Assembly (NCBI RefSeq): GCF_021234875.1
Contig: NZ_JAJQVM010000003.1
Coordinates: 19,541 to 83,540 of the forward strand
Reading direction: 5' to 3'
DNA length: 64,000 nucleotides
Source: Marinibactrum halimedae
Lineage (GTDB): Bacteria; Pseudomonadota; Gammaproteobacteria; Pseudomonadales; Cellvibrionaceae
Shown here in pieces: positions 51,701 to 60,556 of this stretch. Each line of letters begins with the position of its first letter. The first letter of the stretch is position 1. The position numbers and the translations under genes are program-made. The notes under the pieces are model-generated. The model worked only from the letters and a program-made list of their open reading frames with translations. It searched no databases and was not told the origin of the DNA.

Positions 51701-52963
51701 TCAAAAATTATGGTCTGCATTATCAGGGTTTAAGTTTTCAATCTTAAGTGTTCGTGCGACTTGTTCTAGTAGTGCGGTTTCGTTAACCAATGCTTGAATG
51801 GCATCATTAATCATTTTGGCGCCGGGTTTATTGCCACCGGCAATTAACTGGTCAAATTTTTCAGGAGATTGAGCGGCCTCAGCTTTATCGACAATACGCT
51901 GTAGTTTTGCTTGTGAAGTCGTAAAGGCGTGTTGTAATTGTTGATCTAGAGAATTGTTCTTATTGGCGATTAATTCTGATAGAGAATCACCATTAAACAG
52001 TTTGCCATCAATGCGCTGGTATTCATTCAGGTACACATTTTTAATGCCCATTGCATTGTAGAAGTGTGAATAATGGGTGTTGTCACTGAAGCAATCGTGT
52101 TCATCTTCCGGAGAGTTGGCCTCTAATGCGACTTTCATTCGTTCGCCGGCCAGCTCACCCAGCGCCAATGACCCCATGCCAAAGAGCATTCGGGTCATTG
52201 CTTCTTTTGTGGGTAAGGCAAGCAAGGTTTGGCGATAATTGTTTGTCGCATCGGGCGTCCATTGTTCGACCATATACGTGAGGTCTTTCACCAGTAATTC
52301 TGTTGTGGCCAATAAATATTCGGCTCGTCGATCGCAATTGCCATGAGTACATTGCTCCCCTTTGGCAAAGTCGGTGTAAGGACGGCTGCCTGCACCAGCT
52401 TTGGTGCCATTAAGGTCTTGCCCCCACAAGAGAAATTCAATAGCGTGATAGCCTGTTGCAACATTGGCTTCTGAACCACCAAGCTCGTTCAGATTGGCCA
52501 ATAATTCACCGCTTAACGGCTGTAGGTTGATTGTCTCAGCCCCTATTTTTAAGGTCTGGCTTGCGATGATATTGGCGGTAGCGCCGGGATTACCGAGTTC
52601 GCCTTGATAGCTATTGTCCACATAATCAATTAAGCCTTCATCCAGTGGCCATGCGTTAAGTTGTCCTTCCCACTCATCCACAACAGCGTTACCGAAGCGA
52701 AAAACCTCAGATTGTTGATAAGGTACGCGAGCTGCCTTCCATGCGTCTTTTGCGGCTTCCAGATGTTCTGCAGAAGGCGCTTCAACTAATTTTTTGGCTT
52801 GTTGATGTAAGGTTTTTGCGGTGATCAAAGAGTCTTCATAAACCACATGAGCAAGGTCGGCGTAGCTCATTACCACCTCTTTTTCTGTGACCGCTAGGCT
52901 GTTTTGGCACACGAAACCAAGGGTGGTAAAAAGAACGGTTTGAGAGAACATTAAGCGTGGCAT
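51701..52963 (-). CDS. Imelysin-family iron-regulated periplasmic protein
   Basis: ATG 52963 is six bases after AGGAG; a frame with extra hydrophobic residues begins at 53029 but has no ribosome site. The signal peptide is MFSQTVLFTTLGFVCQNSLA. The 420-residue imelysin has the full GxHAIEFLLWG motif (GYHAIEFLLWGQDLNG), WKAARVPYQQSEVFRFGN, LIDYVDNSYQGE and HDCFSDNTHYSHFYNAMG. Imelysin/IrpA proteins are induced by iron limitation and are required for or assist in iron uptake; Pseudomonas IcmP is a homologue. First gene of the four-gene operon, with a possible Fur site about 100 bp upstream. Confidence 0.93.
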   Translation of the reverse strand: MPRLMFSQTVLFTTLGFVCQNSLAVTEKEVVMSYADLAHVVYEDSLITAKTLHQQAKKLVEAPSAEHLEAAKDAWKAARVPYQQSEVFRFGNAVVDEWEGQLNAWPLDEGLIDYVDNSYQGELGNPGATANIIASQTLKIGAETINLQPLSGELLANLNELGGSEANVATGYHAIEFLLWGQDLNGTKAGAGSRPYTDFAKGEQCTHGNCDRRAEYLLATTELLVKDLTYMVEQWTPDATNNYRQTLLALPTKEAMTRMLFGMGSLALGELAGERMKVALEANSPEDEHDCFSDNTHYSHFYNAMGIKNVYLNEYQRIDGKLFNGDSLSELIANKNNSLDQQLQHAFTTSQAKLQRIVDKAEAAQSPEKFDQLIAGGNKPGAKMINDAIQALVNETALLEQVARTLKIENLNPDNADHNF

Positions 52964-52973
52964 GACTACTCCT

Positions 52974-53003
52974 AATATTGTAATCAGTAATATTGTAATC
53001 AGT
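52974..53003. repeat. 15-bp direct repeat in the iron-operon leader (2 copies)
   Basis: AATATTGTAATCAGT occurs twice, head to tail, immediately upstream of the imelysin ribosome site. Confidence 0.85.
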
Positions 53004-53056
53004 GACAGTATTGGTATCCGGCACGACACTATTTCGTGGGCAGATATTAGTAATAA

Positions 53057-53071
53057 TAAGAACTATTATCA
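53057..53071 (-). promoter_or_regulatory. Possible Fur box of the imelysin operon
   Basis: TAAGAAC-T-ATTATCA: the right half is perfect against the 7-1-7 Fur consensus TGATAAT-n-ATTATCA and the left half matches four of seven. It lies about 100 bp upstream of the start, in A+T-rich DNA with further TAATAATA sequence. Confidence 0.5.
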
Positions 53072-53510
53072 ATGGTTGATCATCGGCTTATTCTTTCGTC
53101 TCAACCAATAATTTGTATTAATAATGAGCAATGTCGGAAGGTCTAAGGGTTATTCATGTTGCGGTTGTTTTGCTTTATCACACTAAAGTTGTCAGTTCGT
53201 ATGTGAAATTAAGTATTTGTTCATCTGTAAGGGTATTTAATGATTGCCACCTAAAAGGATTGAGAGCCAAAAAACAGAGAAAGGACGTCACTGCCATGAA
53301 AAACGTTTATGACAGTTTGACCAAGACTATTTCCCATGCTTGAGTTGAAGGTTTAAACGTATCAAAGATAAGCTGCGTGTTTTACTTGTTTCTTATTATG
53401 CTTGTTTCTTAAATAGCACCATTGTATTCACGCAATTCTATCAATAATAAAACACTATCTCCGAACCAAAATAATGTCATTGGGGATTCAACCGCAACAG
53501 GAGTGATTAC
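53072..53510. other. Divergent region, iron operon and OmpA-family gene
   Basis: About 440 bp. A 70-codon plus-strand ORF at 53131 resembles nothing and is probably chance. The AGGAG ribosome site of the OmpA gene is at 53499. Confidence 0.5.
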
Positions 53511-54638
53511 ATGAAACGTCTATTAACGATTAATGCTTTGGCCGCCACAATTGCTATTGGGTCTTTTCCCGTTTTTGCCGATCAGGGGGCGGGCTTTACC
53601 GTAACGCCGGGAATAGGTTATTACACTTTTGATAATGATCGCGAGTTGGACAATCATGTATTTGGCTCAATTGGGCTGGGCTATCAATTTGCCAACCCTT
53701 GGTCTATTGAGTTTTTATATTTGCGTGGAGATACTGAGGCTGAGCTAACGTCTGAAGCCGATGTGCTTATGGAGCAATTTCGACTGGATGGTTTGTACCA
53801 TTTTCCGCGACAAGAGAATTGGCAAACGTACCTTGCAGCAGGATTGGGAGATAACCAATACAGCGACAGTTTTGATGCAGAAGAAACCATTCTAAATGCC
53901 GGCGGCGGTTTGAAGTACTTTTTTAGGGATAATGTTGCCCTGCGTTCTGATTTGAGATTAATTCATAGTCTTGACGAAGAAGATTTGGATGTCGCTCTAA
54001 CATTGGGATTAAACATTTTATTGGGTGGCACCACGACAGCGGCAGCAAAACCTGCACCGATGCCCGAAAAGAAAATGATTGAAGATAATGATCAAGATGG
54101 TGTACCTGATGATCGAGATAATTGTTTGCAAACACCGACAGGCGCGCCAGTTGATAACCTAGGTTGCGCATTGGATAGTGACAACGACGGCGTTATCGAT
54201 TTACGTGATCAATGCCCTGACTCAGCTGCAGGAGCAAGAGTCGATGAGACGGGGTGTTACATCAAATTATTGGAAGATCGTGAAGTTCGCCTAAATGTGC
54301 AATTTGCCAATAATTCGGATGTAGTAACACCGCAGTTTTATTCAGAAGTAGAGCGTGTGGCGAGCTTTATGCGCGAATACCCTGGTACGTCAGTGGTGGT
54401 TCAAGGGCATACCGACGATCGCGGTTCGGCGGCATACAATCAGCAATTATCAGAACGTCGAGCCCGTGCAGTAGCTGCGGTGTTGGTTGAGCAATTTAAT
54501 GTCGATTCCTCTCGTGTTTCTGCTATAGGGTATGGTGAGGAGCGCCCTCTAGTAGATAATGATACGGCAGAAAATCGAGCTAAAAATCGACGTGTTGTGG
54601 CGGTGGTAAAAGCCCAAGTTGAAACAATTGCACAATAA
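53511..54638 (+). CDS. OmpA/OprF-family outer-membrane protein with thrombospondin type 3 repeats
   Basis: A 375-residue protein after AGGAG. The signal peptide ends at FPVFADQG. The N-terminal half (about 22-170) is an eight-strand beta-barrel, with GYYTFDN, GLGYQFANPWSIEFLYLRG and ALRSDLRLIHS. Two Ca-binding thrombospondin type 3 repeats follow (DNDQDGVPDDRDNC, DSDNDGVIDLRDQCPDS). The C-terminal OmpA domain binds peptidoglycan, with VVVQGHTDDRGSAAYNQQLSERRARAVAAVL and NRRVVAVV. It links outer membrane and cell wall and can act as a slow porin. It resembles OprF more than E. coli OmpA. Confidence 0.94.
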   Translation: MKRLLTINALAATIAIGSFPVFADQGAGFTVTPGIGYYTFDNDRELDNHVFGSIGLGYQFANPWSIEFLYLRGDTEAELTSEADVLMEQFRLDGLYHFPRQENWQTYLAAGLGDNQYSDSFDAEETILNAGGGLKYFFRDNVALRSDLRLIHSLDEEDLDVALTLGLNILLGGTTTAAAKPAPMPEKKMIEDNDQDGVPDDRDNCLQTPTGAPVDNLGCALDSDNDGVIDLRDQCPDSAAGARVDETGCYIKLLEDREVRLNVQFANNSDVVTPQFYSEVERVASFMREYPGTSVVVQGHTDDRGSAAYNQQLSERRARAVAAVLVEQFNVDSSRVSAIGYGEERPLVDNDTAENRAKNRRVVAVVKAQVETIAQ

Positions 54639-54754
54639 AAATCATTATTTGCCATGGTATGGAGATGTTGTGGCCAAGGTATTGCTATGAAGCCTTGGCT
54701 GTTTTCAGTTTGAAGTAATTTTTTCTTCTTTATCTTTAGTGGGAACGTGATTTT

Positions 54755-55564
54755 ATGAATGTTAATGAAATAATAGAAAAGTTGCCTGGCTTGGGTGTGG
54801 AATATACGATCAAAATCATTTTGGCAGTTGCAATTTTTGTGATTGGTAAATGGTTAGCAAAATCAATTACCCGATTGATGGCAAAAGGCTTGGAAAAAAA
54901 AGGAATTGAAAGCACTCTTTCGTTCTTTGTAACCAATATTCTTTATTATTTATTAATTGTCGTTGTTATTATTGCGGCGTTGGGTCAACTGGGTATTCAA
55001 ACTGCCTCGTTTGTTGCAGTCATTGGTGCCGCCGGCCTTGCAGTAGGCTTGGCTTTACAAGGGTCTTTGTCTAATTTTGCTGCAGGTGTCATGCTAATTT
55101 TGTTTCGCCCTTGTCGAGTTGGCGACTATGTCGATGTGGCGGGTGTGTCCGGCACCGTAAAAGAAATTTCTATTTTTGCGACGACATTGTTAACGGTGGA
55201 TAATAAAACGGTTATCGTTGCAAATTCTGCAATTACCAGTGGTAATATTGTCAATTATTCTACACAGTCTACTCGCCGTGTTGATTTTCTCTTTGGGGTT
55301 AGTTATTCCGCAGATATTAAAAAAGTAAAAAGTATTTTGTTAGAAGTGGCTCAGTCAGATGAGCGAGTCTTAAAAGACAAAGAGGTGACATGTGGAGTGG
55401 TTGAATTGTCTGATTCTTCTGTGAATTTTGTTTTGCGGCCATGGGTAAAAAAAGAAGATTATTGGGGAGTCTATTTTGATACCATGGAAGCAGTAAAAGC
55501 ACGCCTAGATCAAGAAGGTATTGAAATTCCTTTCCCGCAAATGGATGTGCATTTAGATAAATAA
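54755..55564 (+). CDS. mscS: Small-conductance mechanosensitive channel
   Basis: A 269-residue MscS, close to the E. coli size. Three TM segments are visible: IKIILAVAIFVIGKWLAKSI, LSFFVTNILYYLLIVVVIIAALG, and the pore-lining TM3 AVIGAAGLAVGLALQGSLSNFAAGVMLILF with its Gly/Ala packing pattern. The cytoplasmic beta domain begins at RPCRVGDYVDVAGVSGTVKEIS, followed by the cage (VILANSAITSGNIVNYS-like) and EIPFPQMDVHLDK at the end. It opens under osmotic downshock to release solutes. Monocistronic between the OmpA-family and kinase genes. Confidence 0.96.
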   Translation: MNVNEIIEKLPGLGVEYTIKIILAVAIFVIGKWLAKSITRLMAKGLEKKGIESTLSFFVTNILYYLLIVVVIIAALGQLGIQTASFVAVIGAAGLAVGLALQGSLSNFAAGVMLILFRPCRVGDYVDVAGVSGTVKEISIFATTLLTVDNKTVIVANSAITSGNIVNYSTQSTRRVDFLFGVSYSADIKKVKSILLEVAQSDERVLKDKEVTCGVVELSDSSVNFVLRPWVKKEDYWGVYFDTMEAVKARLDQEGIEIPFPQMDVHLDK

Positions 55565-55584
55565 GGTGAGTCCAAGAAGTTGGG

Positions 55585-55643
55585 CGCAAAAAATGCGGTT
55601 TTTTTCTAGTACACTGAAGGATGGCTGGATTTTTACAGCCATC
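55585..55643 (+). terminator. Weak terminator and separate inverted repeat after mscS
   Basis: CGCA (55585-55588) and TGCG (55594-55597) flank an A-run loop and are followed by T residues, a weak terminator. Just after it GATGGCTG (55620-55627) and CAGCCATC (55636-55643) form a stronger stem without a T run. Confidence 0.4.
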
Positions 55644-55776
55644 AAGGTTGATCGAAAATGACGGCATTAAAATTTTTATGTCAAAGTGCGATAAGTTCTT
55701 TGTTTTTATTCTGTTTTTCTTTTCTGCCATTCAAGGTTAACCGAAAGCTTAATGAAAGTGTCTATACTCCAGCAGT

Positions 55777-57231
55777 ATGAGAATACTGATTTTACACATT
55801 GATTTGGAAGATTCAGGTTGCATCTGTAATTGGTTAGAAGGTATTGCAGAGTGCAGTCTGTTTTCTGATGTTAATGACCTTGTCGATGCTTATAATGCAT
55901 CGTCTGCAGATATTATTGTTTTTCAAGCCGATACCAACATATCTTATTTCTATCAATATGCCCAAGTGATTCGAGAGGAGCCGGTTGGGTTCCGTGGGCC
56001 ATTGTTATTGGTTCACAACAGTAGTCAAGATGTGAGTCTGGCTACTATTTATAATAGTGGTGTTACCGAAAGTTTTTGTTTATCAGAAGCTGAGCCATTT
56101 CAAAATTTCGTCAAGCGTTTTATTACCAATCAGCGCAAAATAGATGCGACCATTTTGTTGGTCGAAGATTCTGTGACACAACGTAAAGTGATCAAGCGCC
56201 TGCTACAAGACGCTTACTTCACCATTTTGGAAGCTGGTGATGTGAAGAGTGCATGGCAATTGTTTGAGTCAAACAGTGTTGATCTAGTTCTAACGGATAT
56301 TGTGCTGGAGGGGGCGGCAACCGGTGCTAATTTAGTCAGTACTATTCGTCGAAGTTCTGGTGAGCAAGCAGATACTCCCATTATCGCTATGTCTGGTTTT
56401 TCGGATTCTGCGCGTGTTGTGGAGTTGTTTGCATTAGGTGTTGATGAATATATTTCGAAACCGCTTCAGCAAGAAGAGTTGTTGGCACGGGTTCGTCGGC
56501 TGATTCGTGCTTATAGCGATCATCGAGAGCTGCGTCGAACTAATGCTGCAATGAGCCAGTTTATTAGTCGTTTAAGCCATGAGTGCCGAAATCAGATTAA
56601 TATTGTGTTGGGGGTATCAAGAATGCTCATTCGAGGGGGCGGCTTATCTGAGCGCCAAATGGAGCAGGCTCGTGTGGTTGAGCGGGCAGGGGTGGGTCAG
56701 CTTTCTTTATTCAATGATATTTTGGATTACACCAAATTCATTTACGAAGGTTTGGTACTGAATGAAAGTTTAACCGATATTCCAGAGTTAGTCGCTGAAG
56801 TGGTTTCGCTTTTTGAGTATCAGGCCAATGAGAAAGGGTTAACAATAGAGTCTGAAATTGCTTCACCACTTTCCACGCCTTGTGTAGTTGATCGACAAAA
56901 ATTATTTCAAGTAATGATTAACTTAATGGGCAATGCCATCAAGTTTACTGAGATTGGGGTTGTAAAGATAAAAGCCAGTATTAGCGACGACGGTCAATTA
57001 CTCAGGCTATCAGTAAAAGATTCTGGGCCAGGCATTGCGGAAGAAGAATTGAGTTTACTTTTTCAAGCGTTTAAGCAAACTGGGGCAGGGTTAAATGCCA
57101 AGGTGGGGACTGGATTGGGCTTGGTGATTTGTAAACAGTTTGCAGAAATTATGGGCGGAGAAATTAAAGTGTCTAGTGTTTTAGGAAAGGGGGCGCAATT
57201 CTTACTTCAGATTCCCGTACGATACGAATGA
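55777..57231 (+). CDS. Hybrid sensor: pseudo-receiver, receiver and histidine kinase
   Basis: A 484-residue soluble protein with unusual order. Residues 1-118 look like a CheY-type fold that lost the phosphoryl site (the strand ADIIVFQADTN has no acidic cluster plus Asp of normal type). Residues 125-245 are a complete receiver: ILLVEDSVTQRKVIKRLL, LVLTDIVLEGAATG with the phospho-Asp, and DEYISKPLQQEELLARV. HisKA follows (FISRLSHECRNQINIVLG, with the His), then the HATPase domain: NLMGNAIKFTE (N box), DSGPGIAEE and GTGLGLVICKQ. Receiver before kinase on one chain is typical of cytosolic regulatory hybrid kinases. No partner regulator adjoins. The input signal is unknown. Confidence 0.92.
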   Translation: MRILILHIDLEDSGCICNWLEGIAECSLFSDVNDLVDAYNASSADIIVFQADTNISYFYQYAQVIREEPVGFRGPLLLVHNSSQDVSLATIYNSGVTESFCLSEAEPFQNFVKRFITNQRKIDATILLVEDSVTQRKVIKRLLQDAYFTILEAGDVKSAWQLFESNSVDLVLTDIVLEGAATGANLVSTIRRSSGEQADTPIIAMSGFSDSARVVELFALGVDEYISKPLQQEELLARVRRLIRAYSDHRELRRTNAAMSQFISRLSHECRNQINIVLGVSRMLIRGGGLSERQMEQARVVERAGVGQLSLFNDILDYTKFIYEGLVLNESLTDIPELVAEVVSLFEYQANEKGLTIESEIASPLSTPCVVDRQKLFQVMINLMGNAIKFTEIGVVKIKASISDDGQLLRLSVKDSGPGIAEEELSLLFQAFKQTGAGLNAKVGTGLGLVICKQFAEIMGGEIKVSSVLGKGAQFLLQIPVRYE

Positions 57232-57377
57232 GTGGTGGTCTGTGCTGGAGGTGAAGAGTTCGACAAATTGCCCCACAGCAATTGCGCAGCAGCTATTTAC
57301 AGTCTCAGATGCTTGCAATTACTGCAGGTGTATAGAGAGAAGCCGGGACTTGGTCACTGCAACTAAGTTACTGCAAC

Positions 57378-57854
57378 TTAGTCAATTTCACCCATGGCGG
57401 ATTGTAAGTAGTTTTCCAAGCCCACTTTATCAATAAGACCAAGTTGTGTTTCAAGCCAGTCTACATGCTCTTCTTCGTCCTCTAAAATGGATTCAAATAA
57501 ATCTCTGGAGACGTAATCCTGCACGGACTCGCAATACTGAATGGCTTCGCGAAGCTCGGGAATGGCAATAAGCTCTAGCTTCAAGTCGCATTCAAGCATT
57601 TCCTTCGTATTTTCGCCAATCATGAGCTTGCCGAGATCTTGAAGGTTTGGAATACCTTCCAAAAATAAAATACGCTCAATTAATTTATCAGCGTGTTTCA
57701 TTTCATCAATGGATTCTTCATATTCCTTTTCTGCTAACTCTTTTAGCCCCCAATCTTTATACATGCGAGAGTGCAAGAAGTATTGGTTAATGGCCACGAG
57801 CTCGTTATAAAGCGCTTTGTTTAGATAATGAATAACTTTAGCGTCGCCTTTCAT
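57378..57854 (-). CDS. bfr: Bacterioferritin
   Basis: A 158-residue bacterioferritin. The di-iron ferroxidase ligands are visible: Glu in [10 protein letters not shown], Glu and His in [14 protein letters not shown], Glu in LKLELIAI, and Glu/His in [11 protein letters not shown]. The haem-ligand Met is the M of DEMKHAD, so the subunit can bind inter-subunit haem. The protein stores iron as a ferric mineral in a 24-subunit shell. A good ribosome site (GGAGAG) precedes the start. bfd, the ferredoxin that releases the iron, is 1.1 kb away on the same strand. Confidence 0.97.
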   Translation of the reverse strand: MKGDAKVIHYLNKALYNELVAINQYFLHSRMYKDWGLKELAEKEYEESIDEMKHADKLIERILFLEGIPNLQDLGKLMIGENTKEMLECDLKLELIAIPELREAIQYCESVQDYVSRDLFESILEDEEEHVDWLETQLGLIDKVGLENYLQSAMGEID

Positions 57855-58227
57855 TGCTTTTCTCTCCAGTAGGGATGTGATCAGAGGTTAAATAATCGAG
57901 TGAATTTTGGACTTGGTGTTTTATTTTGTCAAGGTAAGTTATTGATTTTAAAAGAAATTTAAATCTAAATACGAAGGTTTATTAATTCGTTTATCAAAGA
58001 AAGAGTCAAAAGGGAAAACCACTGGGATCATTATAATGATGAAGTTTTTATTGTAATAATAAAGGTAACTTGTACAAAGAGAGTGGTATGAAGAAATACA
58101 ATTGTATGAAGAAATAATGAATTTTTCAGGAGAGATTAAAAAAGTGCCGTTACACACTTTTTGTATGAGAATAAACCAATAGAGTAATAAAGCGTAGTGT
58201 GCGAATATTGAGTAGATGGTGAGTGGT
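57855..58227. other. A+T-rich intergenic region upstream of bfr
   Basis: About 370 bp, with GTATGAAGAAATA repeated (58086, 58106) and no convincing gene. Small ORFs here are low-complexity translations of A+T-rich DNA. Confidence 0.5.
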
Positions 58228-58500
58228 TTAAAAAAGCCACTCATACCCAATAGCCATGACTAAATAAAGGCAAAGTGCAGCAAGCGTATAAGTACGCCAG
58301 GATCGGCCATCGTTGAGTTGTTTACTGCTGGGCTTGCGGACTGAAGAAATGTATGCGGAGTTGCAGGCTGGACATTTACCTTGTGCGGTTTGTAAGCCTT
58401 TGTAGCCACAGGCAAGGCATTGATATTTGACAGAAGTGACGTGCGATGCAGGCATGGAGAACTCGTTATTGGTTGTTGTATTTTTAGTTATGCTGCCCAT
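58228..58500 (-). CDS. Zinc-ribbon protein with one C-terminal TM segment
   Basis: A 90-residue protein. Residues 26-50 hold a zinc-ribbon of two CxxC knuckles (YQCLACGYKGLQTAQGKCPACNSAY), and the C-terminus is one hydrophobic segment (YTLAALCLYLVMAIGYEWLF). Such rubredoxin-like small membrane proteins are found in many gammaproteobacteria with no assigned role. It lies between bfr and bfd, on the same strand. A redox or iron role is possible but only by location. Confidence 0.75.
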   Translation of the reverse strand: MGSITKNTTTNNEFSMPASHVTSVKYQCLACGYKGLQTAQGKCPACNSAYISSVRKPSSKQLNDGRSWRTYTLAALCLYLVMAIGYEWLF

Positions 58501-58951
58501 TTTGTGTTGAAAAGATAAGTAAATATTTCACATCGTTATACGAAAGTTCAAAAGCGTGAATTGTAGTGGCGCCTAATACAATTTATTTCACACCTTGTGG
58601 GGCTAGAAGATCACGCTGTCGAAATGATTGGTTTACGCTGAGATTGGTTTACGCTGAGATTGGTTTACGCTGAGTCAGTCCAGCTTGATAGGGTGGTTAA
58701 CTAAGGCGGTATTTTGTAATAGCGACTGATCTTCAAATCACTTGCTCGGGAGAAAAGCAGAGAGGGTAAGTCTTGAAAAAGTAGTAGAGGCAGTGGAGAA
58801 AGAGGGGCGGATAAAAACCGTCTATATCTAGAGGGTACTGTGTCTAGAGGATACGGCCAGAAAGGAGGCGAATTACACAAGGGATTAGAAGTGGGTGGCC
58901 TTCATAGCGATCAATTGGAATTAAGATCGGTAAAAAAGGAAGGCCTTTAAG
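58501..58951. other. Intergenic region with a 16-bp tandem array
   Basis: About 450 bp without a gene. The array GATTGGTTTACGCTGA x3 lies at 58626-58673. Other parts have purine-rich sequence (GAAAGGAGGCGAATT near 58860) with no ORF behind it. Confidence 0.6.
58626..58673. repeat. 16-bp tandem array (3 perfect copies)
   Basis: GATTGGTTTACGCTGA is repeated three times with no mismatches (58626, 58642, 58658), the best-preserved intergenic array here. Confidence 0.95.
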
Positions 58952-59161
58952 TTAAGCCGCTGAATAGAAATTGGGCTCGCCACTTGAGAGAGCTTTATCA
59001 GCCAATGTTTGTTCAACGATATCGCGAGTCATCATTGCGCATTTTCCGCACTGAGTCATGGCCCCTAACTGCTGGCGTACTTTTTTCAGGTTACTTGCAC
59101 CACCACACACGGCTTCGCGAATTTGGGTGTCAGTGATTCCCTTACAGATACATACATACAT
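58952..59161 (-). CDS. bfd: Bacterioferritin-associated ferredoxin
   Basis: A 69-residue [2Fe-2S] ferredoxin of the Bfd family: MYVCICKGITDTQIREAVCGGA supplies the first two Cys, and TQCGKCAMMTRDIVE the other two. Bfd docks on bacterioferritin and reduces its stored ferric iron for release. Expression is usually derepressed in low iron; a strong Fur box lies about 150 bp upstream. bfr is in the same cluster. Confidence 0.96.
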   Translation of the reverse strand: MYVCICKGITDTQIREAVCGGASNLKKVRQQLGAMTQCGKCAMMTRDIVEQTLADKALSSGEPNFYSAA

Positions 59162-59305
59162 TGCACTATCACACTCTATTAATCATCAAATACATCTAAT
59201 CGTTGAAATACCGGGTTATTGAAAAGGGTATTTCTTTAGTCAGTTTTCTCTACAGGCGGTTATCCATTCCTTTGCTCATTAACCCTAATGAGAATGATAA
59301 ATCAA

Positions 59306-59320
59306 TGAGAATCATTGTCA
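59306..59320 (-). promoter_or_regulatory. Fur box upstream of bfd
   Basis: TGAGAAT-C-ATTGTCA matches the 7-1-7 Fur consensus TGATAAT-n-ATTATCA with two mismatches. Overlapping TGAGAAT half-sites at 59289 and 59328 make a multi-site cluster. This predicts repression by Fur with iron. Confidence 0.75.
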
Positions 59321-59453
59321 ACTATCGATGAGAATTGTTTTTATTTGTATTTTGTTAATACTTTTTGCTTCCTCATAGTTTTGTTCAATAATAGACCGAG
59401 TTAAATAATATTAATGCTTTGGGGTCATTAGAGTAGGTAGGTTAAAGCAAGCT

Positions 59454-59517
59454 CGAAGTAGTACCAGGTGCAAGTAGTATTAGGTGTCAGTAGTACTAGA
59501 TGTCAGTAGTACTGTGC
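59454..59517. repeat. 16-bp tandem array between bfd and rnt (4 copies)
   Basis: CGAAGTAGTACCAGGT, GCAAGTAGTATTAGGT, GTCAGTAGTACTAGAT and GTCAGTAGTACTGTGC follow each other without gaps. Confidence 0.88.
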
Positions 59518-59634
59518 GGCAGGAATCGAGGGGAGTGAGATAAATAGGTCGCCGTTGCTCAGAAGCTATTGGGCAACGGCAATATTGATTATTAGCAGGC
59601 TGTCTATAGAGGACGTGGCGAGCTGGTTTTATCT

Positions 59635-60312
59635 TCAGGGTGAATCGTTGTCGTTTTCCTCATCAATTTCGGATTCCGGTAGTGGCCACCCCCCTAAATC
59701 CCTCCACCGATTGACAATATAACAAAATAGATCTGCGGTTTTTTCTGCATCATAAGCGGCAGAATGTGCCTCTCGATTACTGAACGGAATACCTGCGGTG
59801 GAACAGGCTTTGGCCAGTACGGTTTGCCCCAGTGCTAATCCTGAAAGCGTTGCGGTATCGAAACACGAAAAAGGGTGGAAGGGGTTACGTTTTGCATCTA
59901 CCCGTTGGGCGGCTGCATTCACAAACCCAAGATCAAAGTGCGCATTATGGCCCACAATAACCGCTCGTGTGCAACCATGGGTTTTGATCGCTTTGCGAAT
60001 CGGCTTAAACAGCTCCGGGATAGCGATGATTTCAGGTTCAGCAGGTCGGTTCGGGTTTTCTAGGTCAATACCGGTGAAGTCTAAGGCAGATTGCTCGATA
60101 TTTGCCCCCTCGAAAGGATCAATGTGAAAATCGAACGTTTCTTCCCGGCGTAGAGTACCATCGTCGTCCATGGTGAGTGTGACGGCTGCGATTTCAAGCA
60201 GTGCGTCGCGACGACTGTCAAAGCCTCCGGTTTCGACATCGACAATAACAGGTAAAAACCCTCTAAATCGTAGCGCGAGGGGTGATTTTGTTTCAGGAGG
60301 TGACTCAGTCAC
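59635..60312 (-). CDS. rnt: Ribonuclease T
   Basis: A 225-residue DEDDh exoribonuclease starting at GTG 60312. Exo I is [24 protein letters not shown], Exo II is [18 protein letters not shown], and Exo III is [16 protein letters not shown] with the catalytic His and Asp. RNase T trims the 3' ends of tRNA (CCA turnover) and stable RNA. Next to bfd/bfr and pyrC, as in Pseudomonas. pyrC is upstream on the same strand. Confidence 0.97.
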   Translation of the reverse strand: MTESPPETKSPLALRFRGFLPVIVDVETGGFDSRRDALLEIAAVTLTMDDDGTLRREETFDFHIDPFEGANIEQSALDFTGIDLENPNRPAEPEIIAIPELFKPIRKAIKTHGCTRAVIVGHNAHFDLGFVNAAAQRVDAKRNPFHPFSCFDTATLSGLALGQTVLAKACSTAGIPFSNREAHSAAYDAEKTADLFCYIVNRWRDLGGWPLPESEIDEENDNDSP

Positions 60313-60495
60313 GTGGATTCCTTAACTGATGTATCTTGAGGGAAATAGTATTGAGATAAACGATCTTTGATTAAATAGCCTTAACATCTTAAGGAACAGT
60401 GCTTAACACTCAAACACTGCTCTTAATGATCTTTACATTATGAAAGGCTCTACTGCCATTATGCAAGACGATAGGTTATTCGTAGATTGTAAAAG

Positions 60496-60525
60496 GTACT
60501 ATTTGTACAAGTACTATTTGTACAA
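60496..60525. repeat. 15-bp direct repeat between pyrC and rnt (2 copies)
   Basis: GTACTATTTGTACAA occurs twice in tandem with no mismatches, 30 bp from the pyrC stop. Confidence 0.9.
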
Positions 60526-60556
60526 GTTGCTAAATATAGACCGCCGTTTTTCGCGG

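Noticed and set aside
53131..53343. 70-codon ORF upstream of the OmpA-family gene
   Set aside because: No ribosome site or similarity; lies in the divergent control region.
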